Assembly: GCA_026901365.1 (NCBI GenBank)
Contig: QLOH01000026.1
Location: 2,294,001 to 2,358,000, forward strand
Reading direction: 5' to 3'
DNA length: 64,000 nucleotides
From: Sesbania bispinosa
Taxonomy: Eukaryota > Streptophyta > Magnoliopsida > Fabales > Fabaceae
The position numbers and the translations under genes are program-made. Shown piece after piece: positions 58,517-64,000 of the stretch. Under the pieces are notes generated by a model. The model worked only from the letters and a program-made list of their open reading frames with translations. It was not told where the DNA came from and did not search any database. Position 1 is the first letter of the stretch. Each line of letters starts with the position of its first letter.

Positions 58517-59136
58517 AAGAATCCATAAGGACTAGTCTACTGGAGCATATTCTTCCTTGGCTTTGGATGCCTACCATCCCATGAGTAGAGTTATAGACTA
58601 ATAGATACATTATACATACATCCAAGTACGCATGCACTTAGTGAAGGACCTTGCTAGCGTATGGGGAGAATGGACTAGTGGAGATATTTCATGAGGTAGG
58701 TAGATGCTTCCCACAACAATTATGTCAAAAATGCAGAATGAGATGCCATAGTTTATTAATGTCATTGTTAATTATAGCTTGCTTGCATTGATCTAGTTAA
58801 AAGCTGTTTACATTACCTATGTTTCAACTTAGATTTGCTACGAGCCTTGTGTATAGAAAGAGTAAGACACTAAGACATATGTGATTTTAGCTTATGGTCC
58901 TGAATTCTGAGCAATAATTATTCCCTAACAGGATTTAGTCACTATGAAAATCTGAAGAACTTGTATTGATTTCTTTAAAAAGAAAAAAGAAAAAAATAAA
59001 GTCTTCGAAGCATAAATGTAAATAAAAGCATACATCTATTAGTAGAGATTCCTTACACAAGATAACATTCTACTTATTACTCAAATAATGAGAGTTACAA
59101 ACCAGAAGTCAAAAAGAAATGGAAGGGCAAACTAAG
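58517..59136. other. Convergent intergenic region
   Basis: Separates ALMT gene 2 from the minus-strand reductase gene; holds both 3' flanks. No features recognised. Confidence 0.5.
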
Positions 59137-60642
59137 TTATTCATGAGCAATTAAAACCACTTGTTTGCCAGCACTACGGCCTGTGAACATTGCTTCTAAT
59201 GCAGCTGGGCCACTGTCAAGATCCTTAGCTATGTCTTCAACGTATGTTATTTTCCCTTCCCTGATATAAGGCAAAATAGTATCCAAGAACTTGGGATAGA
59301 GGTGATAGTAATCATACACTGTGAAGGCTTCTATTCGGATCTGCTATATGATGTTCAGTAAGTTTGTTATGCCTTGAGGCTCATCAAGCTCATACTGTGA
59401 GATCATTCCAGCCACCACAATTCGACCACGCCTTCTCATGTTAACAAGGGCTGCATCAAGCATGTCTCCTCCAACATTGTCAAAGTAAATGTCAATGCCT
59501 TCAGGGAAGTACCTATCAACAATTAAAGCACAACATAAGAGTGTATATTGTCAAAGTAAATTCAAAGTTAATTTTTATCTCTGATATAATTTAAAGTTTT
59601 GATGTATATACTAAATGCTAATTATTATGTACTCACCTCTTCAAAGTTGCATCCAGGTCTTTTTCCTCTTTGTAATTAAAAGCCCCATCAAACCCAAACT
59701 TACTCTTCAAGATTTCAACCTTATTTAAATGAAAGCAGAACAATTAATTGGGATTAATTATTGTTCAAACATGATAAATGCAATTACTTAACTGTATAAA
59801 ACTTCCATCTCTACCTTATCTTTACTTCCTGCACTTCCAACAACATAGCAGCCCATCAATTTTGCTAGTTGCCCAACAAGTGACCAACTGCACCAAATGC
59901 TGAAGATATGAAGACATAATCTCCTTTCTTAGGAACACCAACCTCATAGAAACCTGCATAAGCAGTCATACCAGGCATACCTGCATTTGAAAAAAGTTCA
60001 CAAAAAGTTAGAAGCTAGTTTACTATAATATATGCTTAAAAACTCCCAAAGAAGAATGGTCTTATTTACCAAGAATTCCAGTATAATAGGAAAGAGGTAT
60101 ATCCATATGCTCAATTTTGAAGAGGCTATCAGTCTTGTTGATGATACTATACTCTTCCCATTTGGTGACTCCCCATACTAAGTCTCCTTTTTTGAAGTCT
60201 GGGTGTTTGGAATCCAACACTTTACATACTCCATATCCAACTATTAGCTGAGAGAAAATTTAAAACCACACAGAATTAGACCTTAAAAAAAGTCAAACAC
60301 ATGTATTCCTTTCTCCATATATACTTGATCAATTAGATGAAATACACACAGACGAAAAAATATAACATGATTATGTATAAAAAGTTGTATAAGTGTGTGT
60401 GCTTACTGAATCAGGAGAGAATGAAAAAAGAGGCGTTTTGAGTCTCTTTTCTTGGTTCCTCTCATGTAAGGATCACAAGATAAATAGAGGTTCTTGACCA
60501 ACACAGCATCTGAAGCCTCTGGAGGAAGTTGTAAGCTTATGGTAGAACTTTTCAAATACATGTCTGTTTGTTTTGGATTACCAGTTATGTAACCTACAGC
60601 CAGAACCTGTTTGTTGTTCACGTGCTCTTCCACTTGTGCCAT
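59137..60642 (-). CDS. NADP-dependent alkenal double-bond reductase, frame disrupted
   Basis: Zinc-independent medium-chain dehydrogenase/reductase of the plant alkenal/2-alkenal reductase group, which uses NADPH to reduce the double bond of reactive carbonyls such as 4-hydroxynonenal. Five exons: 60407-60642, 60070-60247, 59815-59980, 59637-59719, 59137-59512; about 346 residues when frame breaks are ignored, the family's usual length. Landmarks: NLYLSCDPYMRG near residue 60, GDLVWGVTKWEEYS, GMPGMTAYAGFYEVGVPKKG, the cofactor-binding AFGAVG region, YFDNVGGDMLDAAL and the end SAGKQVVLIAHE. Breaks: one T missing in the T-run at 60423-60428 (end of exon 1), one base missing at 59880 right after AFGAVG, and an in-frame TAG at 59344-59346. 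The TAG is a substitution, not an indel, so this gene may be a real pseudogene. Exon 4 acceptor lacks a pyrimidine tract. Confidence 0.85.
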
Positions 60643-62412
60643 TTTTTTGGTTTTTGAGTTGATCTTAATTTTCCTTCACAACAGCACCTTTATGTTTCTA
60701 ATTGTTCTGCAGATGTCTGAGGCTGCTTCTTTTCCTATGTATTATACTGATGTATATGAAGGCTAAGAGCATGAGAAAATTCAATTTTATCTTCTACTTG
60801 AATATTATTTTTGTATGTCACTGTGTCAGTGCTCACGTCATTAGTAGTATCATGCTCATTCCTTTGTGATCATGATAGATAGATACCAATATCATATTAG
60901 CCTTCAATAATATTAAGCATTAAAATTAGTATTTTCTGAAAACATTTTCTATTTTCATTTTTGGATGGAAAATTACATGTTTGTCTAATTGAAAATAAAA
61001 AATGTTTTCTTAAAATAAATTGTCCTAAATTGACGGTCAATGTAAAGTTTTAATTTGTCATATAAAAAAATAGCGTATAAAGAGCATGGGATTAATCTAA
61101 GGATGAAGTAAGAAATTGATTCCTCAATTTTCAGTATCTTTGAATAAACGTTCAGAATGACCAAAGGTATATTGGATTCAATCCAACTTTGAGTTACTTT
61201 TGCCTCCAGATGAAACAAATTTTTTTTCAAAAAACAATTCAAACACACGCTTTATCTTCTCACATCTTATTTGCCATTTGTGACACGTTGGTGTTTACCA
61301 AGAAAAAAATATTATTTTTTTCTTATGTTGGCGCTCACGCCATCAATATCAACTACCAACCTCATTCATTGGTGATCATTGTAGAGCCTGTTTAGTTGGA
61401 ACTTCTGCAGAAGTACTTCTAGGTAAAAAATAGCATGAATCAAAGAGGCCAAATGCATTTAACTTCTCCATAAGTTAAAATTAGTTACTTTTGGAGAAGT
61501 TAAATGAGAGAGCTTTTGGAGTAGGTGGTCTACAAACATTTATTTTACCTTATGGAAAAGTTAAATGCATTTGACCTTTTTGATTCTGCCAATAATCCTA
61601 CTCGTTAAAATAGTTTAATTGTTAGATCCATGACTAAACTAAAGTTTTACATTGTGACACAATATTTATTAATTTAGTGCACCACCAATAGTGTTTGATA
61701 ATAAATACCCTAAAATCAAACTAGAAAAATGAATTTAAAGAGTTAAGTATGTAAAAGCATCATTAATAAGGTCAGACGGTCTTAATGGACTTGCTAATTA
61801 ATTTACCCTGTAGTGCTCGCATACATCAGTGCTCACCAAATTAAACAGTAGCTAACACTCGTTGGCCTTTGTCCCTGTCCCCCGTTTCCAAGAACCCTTC
61901 CGCACCTAAAAAACACAAGAGAAAGAAAAAGAAAAACCTAACAGACCTTATACCTTAAAAAGGAAAATATATGTAGACTTATGCTGTCAGTCATAAAGTA
62001 ACAAATCTACAGGATTTATTTTTAGTGAATAAAAGAAAACAAGTATTGTAAGAAGAGTTAAAAGTCTAAGCAGTCAACTAATCATGTCTTTTGTTAGGTA
62101 CATGATTGAAAAACACTTTTAATAGTATAAGCCTCGATAAGTTGATAATATAAGATCAAATAAAATTGAAATATTATACAATGTTTAATTGACATTATAC
62201 ATTTAAAAAGTTCATGATCAAACATGAAATTAGCACCAATATTAGATACCATAAAATTGGGAAAACATCGTAAACTACTACCATGTATCAGCTCATTCTG
62301 TCTTCCTTTCACAGACAAAGCTCTTCAGCATTTAAGGCAACATAACATCATGGATGTTGAATCAAATACGGAAGACTACAGACTAAATATGTGTCATTAG
62401 CCAGAAAAATGT
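60643..62412. other. Intergenic region
   Basis: Promoter side of the reductase gene and 3' flank of the NSRP1-like gene. Contains one fold-back (61438-61587). Short open frames here have no recognisable motif. Confidence 0.5.
61438..61587. repeat. Inverted repeat, 37-bp arms
   Basis: Arms 61438-61476 and 61550-61587 share AATCAAA-AGG-CAAATGCA and TTTAACTT-TCCATAAG with about 85 percent identity and a loop of about 75 nt. Could be the core of a MITE bounded by TGTTTAGTTGGAACTTC on the left, or a small hairpin locus. Confidence 0.65.
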
Positions 62413-63001
62413 TCACTGTTCCTTTGCTTTCTTACGTGCCAGAAAGCGTTCTTTTGCTGCAGCCAGAGCATCTTGAGTTCTTTTGTGATGATCGGGCTTT
62501 GGTTGAGAAGCTGATGGCTGCTCAACTGATTTCGTTTCTTCTACAGAAGTCTCAGGATTTGGCTTCATATCCAAGGGACTGGCCTCGTTTCTTCTATTGG
62601 AAGGGCTAGAAGTTTCACCGTCATCATCAATCTTTTTCCTGGAAGGCTCCACGGGTGAACTTGAGTTACCCAATGAATGTTGCCCTTCATCTGATGCATC
62701 ACCATGATGATGCCGATTTGATGCATCAGGGCTCACTCTCTCATGTGTCTCTGGAACTCTATGCTCAGGCTGATTGTCAGGTTTCCTCCCTTGAGCATCT
62801 CTTGCACCATAAGCAATATTTTTATCAAGGTTTGCATAAAAGTCAAGCAAAAAGTCTTTCTTCTTTGTAACCTATACAAAAATTAAAATAAAATATATCA
62901 GCAATATAAATAGAGAGATATATATAGGAATTAAACCATAAACAAGCATACCAATTTAATTCAAAAGTATAAACTCAAAGTCAAAGAAAGAAAGAAGAAA
63001 A

Positions 63002-63032
<31 letters not shown>

Positions 63033-63383
63033 AAGAAGAAAGAAAGAGAAGAAGAAAGAAAAGAAAGAAAGAAAGAAAACAGTAGACTGTTGTAAAATCC
63101 ATAGCCAATCAGGTGACAACAGAAGAGATATGGAAACATGGTAATGATTATATGGGATTAAAAAAGCAGGAACATACATCATCTCTCTCCTCTTGAAGTT
63201 CACGCAGACGTTCTAGCTCCATCTGTTTCTCTCGGCCAAGCTTCTTTCTATATGCTTCTGTAATATTTGTCTTTGTCAGCATAGAGATGATCATCTTGGC
63301 TCTCTCCTTAGCATTTTTCTCATAACAATCTCACGGTACTGCTCTCGCTCTTTTGCTTTTTTAATCAGATTTGGATATATTGG
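62413..63383 (-). CDS. NSRP1/CCDC55-like splicing regulator, 3' part
   Basis: Homologue of nuclear speckle splicing regulatory protein 1 (DUF2040). Two exons in the window: 63178-63383 and 62413-62871 (last). The upstream exon reads PIYPNLIKKAKEREQYREIV and RKKLGREKQMELERLRELQE, the conserved charged coiled-coil; the last exon starts VTKKKDFLLDFYANLDKN and IAYGARDAQ, then a Ser/Pro/Glu-rich low-complexity tail and ends AKERFLARKKAKEQ. The N-terminus continues beyond 63383, and any exon further right is not identified. Breaks in the upstream exon: a T missing near 63324, a G missing near 63296, and two bases (TA unit) missing near 63264. The last exon is fully open. Confidence 0.85.
62975..63080 (+). 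repeat. (GAAA)n-type purine-rich microsatellite
   Basis: Imperfect GAAA/GAAGAAA repeats within an intron of the NSRP1-like gene; long purine strand on plus. Confidence 0.95.
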
Positions 63384-64000
63384 CTGCATCACAAAGATTA
63401 TAGGTTGATGAGCACCAATGTTATTTCACAAATAACCCAAAATGAACAAATTTAAGCATTAGCTCTTCACAAAAGTATAACAAAAAAGGAATTTTAAACC
63501 AAACTATGAAAGGGAATTAGCACACAGGCTACTTGAAATGCACTTGCAACCATTTCACTATCCTAAGAATGTGTTGGCTATGAAGTCCCACACTTCTTCA
63601 AGAGAGGAGTTGTATCCATTGTATGTCAGACAATAAAATCCAGGTGGACACAAACATCTTTATATACTCTTGGAAAGTTCAATATGTCAAATCTTAATAT
63701 TTCACAATTTCAATTCTATATAAAGATATTTAACACTTTGGGAATATTTTAAGTATGTTTTCCAATTACTACTTGATATCTTATCTATCATCTATACATA
63801 CGCCCCCTTATATCTAGAATTTTTCTGTGTCACTTCCATCTTCCATGTCCTATGTCATAGGCTCACTATCCGACCAAAAAAACAAAAGGGCACTTTCTCA
63901 TTGTATAAAACACATAGATTACTTATGATATGTTGAAGACAACTCAACAGAAAATTATTTTCATGGCAAAATGTAAAAGAATTTCCCTGCTATCAAAGTG
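63384..64000. other. Intron or upstream part of the NSRP1-like gene
   Basis: No exon recognised. Presumably intron, since the coding start of the NSRP1-like gene has not been reached. Confidence 0.4.

Noticed and set aside
62975..63080. Regular repeats as a CRISPR-like array
   Set aside because: It is a GAAA microsatellite in an intron; there are no spacers and the genome is a plant's.

Overview
This is a plant nuclear genomic window, very probably from a legume (Fabaceae). It is AT-rich, has multi-exon genes with GT-AG introns, a nuclear tRNA-Asp gene, Helitrons with TC...CTAG ends, Ty1/copia and Ty3/gypsy LTR remnants, a Mutator-like element, LINE pieces and TTA-flanked MITEs. The species cannot be fixed from sequence alone. 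There is no CRISPR array or bacterial operon.

Layout. (1) 1-29620: a decayed cluster of GEM-like / ABA-responsive GRAM-domain genes. Copies A (1873-2979), B (8466-9447) and C (20639-21623) lie on the minus strand; copy D (27863-28881) is inverted on the plus strand. Around them recur several non-coding blocks, called here Z (hairpin motif), W, X (G-box block), Y and U. A 7.2-kb composite Helitron (10777-17996) carrying nested transposons sits upstream of copy B; two paralogous blocks in this window keep the empty site. (2) 29621-34741: intergenic, with a tRNA-Asp(GTC) gene, RNase H fragments of LINE-type elements and a MITE. (3) 34742-41838: a six-exon EF-hand calcium-binding protein gene (CREC/reticulocalbin-like) with a gypsy remnant in intron 4. 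(4) 41839-46797: MITEs and a non-autonomous Mutator-like element (43990-45315) with perfect 9-bp target duplications and a captured LTR end plus primer-binding site. (5) 46798-58516: two tandem aluminium-activated malate transporter (ALMT) genes. (6) 59137-60642: an NADP-dependent alkenal double-bond reductase gene, minus strand. (7) 62413-63383 and beyond: 3' part of an NSRP1/CCDC55-like splicing factor gene, minus strand.

The most important cross-cutting observation is that the EF-hand, two ALMT, alkenal reductase and NSRP1-like genes all contain several 1-2-nt indels, often in short homopolymers or dinucleotide repeats, while the surrounding codons stay well conserved. GEM-like copies A, B and C have none. 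Either the consensus carries residual sequencing indels or many genes here are very young pseudogenes; reads or RNA are needed to decide.

The most interesting biology is the transposon archaeology that can be proved inside the window from paralogous filled and empty sites, the hairpin-forming motif repeated eight times next to the GEM-like genes, and the separation of a G-box block from GEM-like copy B by the Helitron. The genes do not form one pathway: GEM-like proteins relate to ABA and cell-fate responses, ALMTs to anion transport, the reductase to detoxifying reactive carbonyls, and the EF-hand protein to secretory-pathway calcium.
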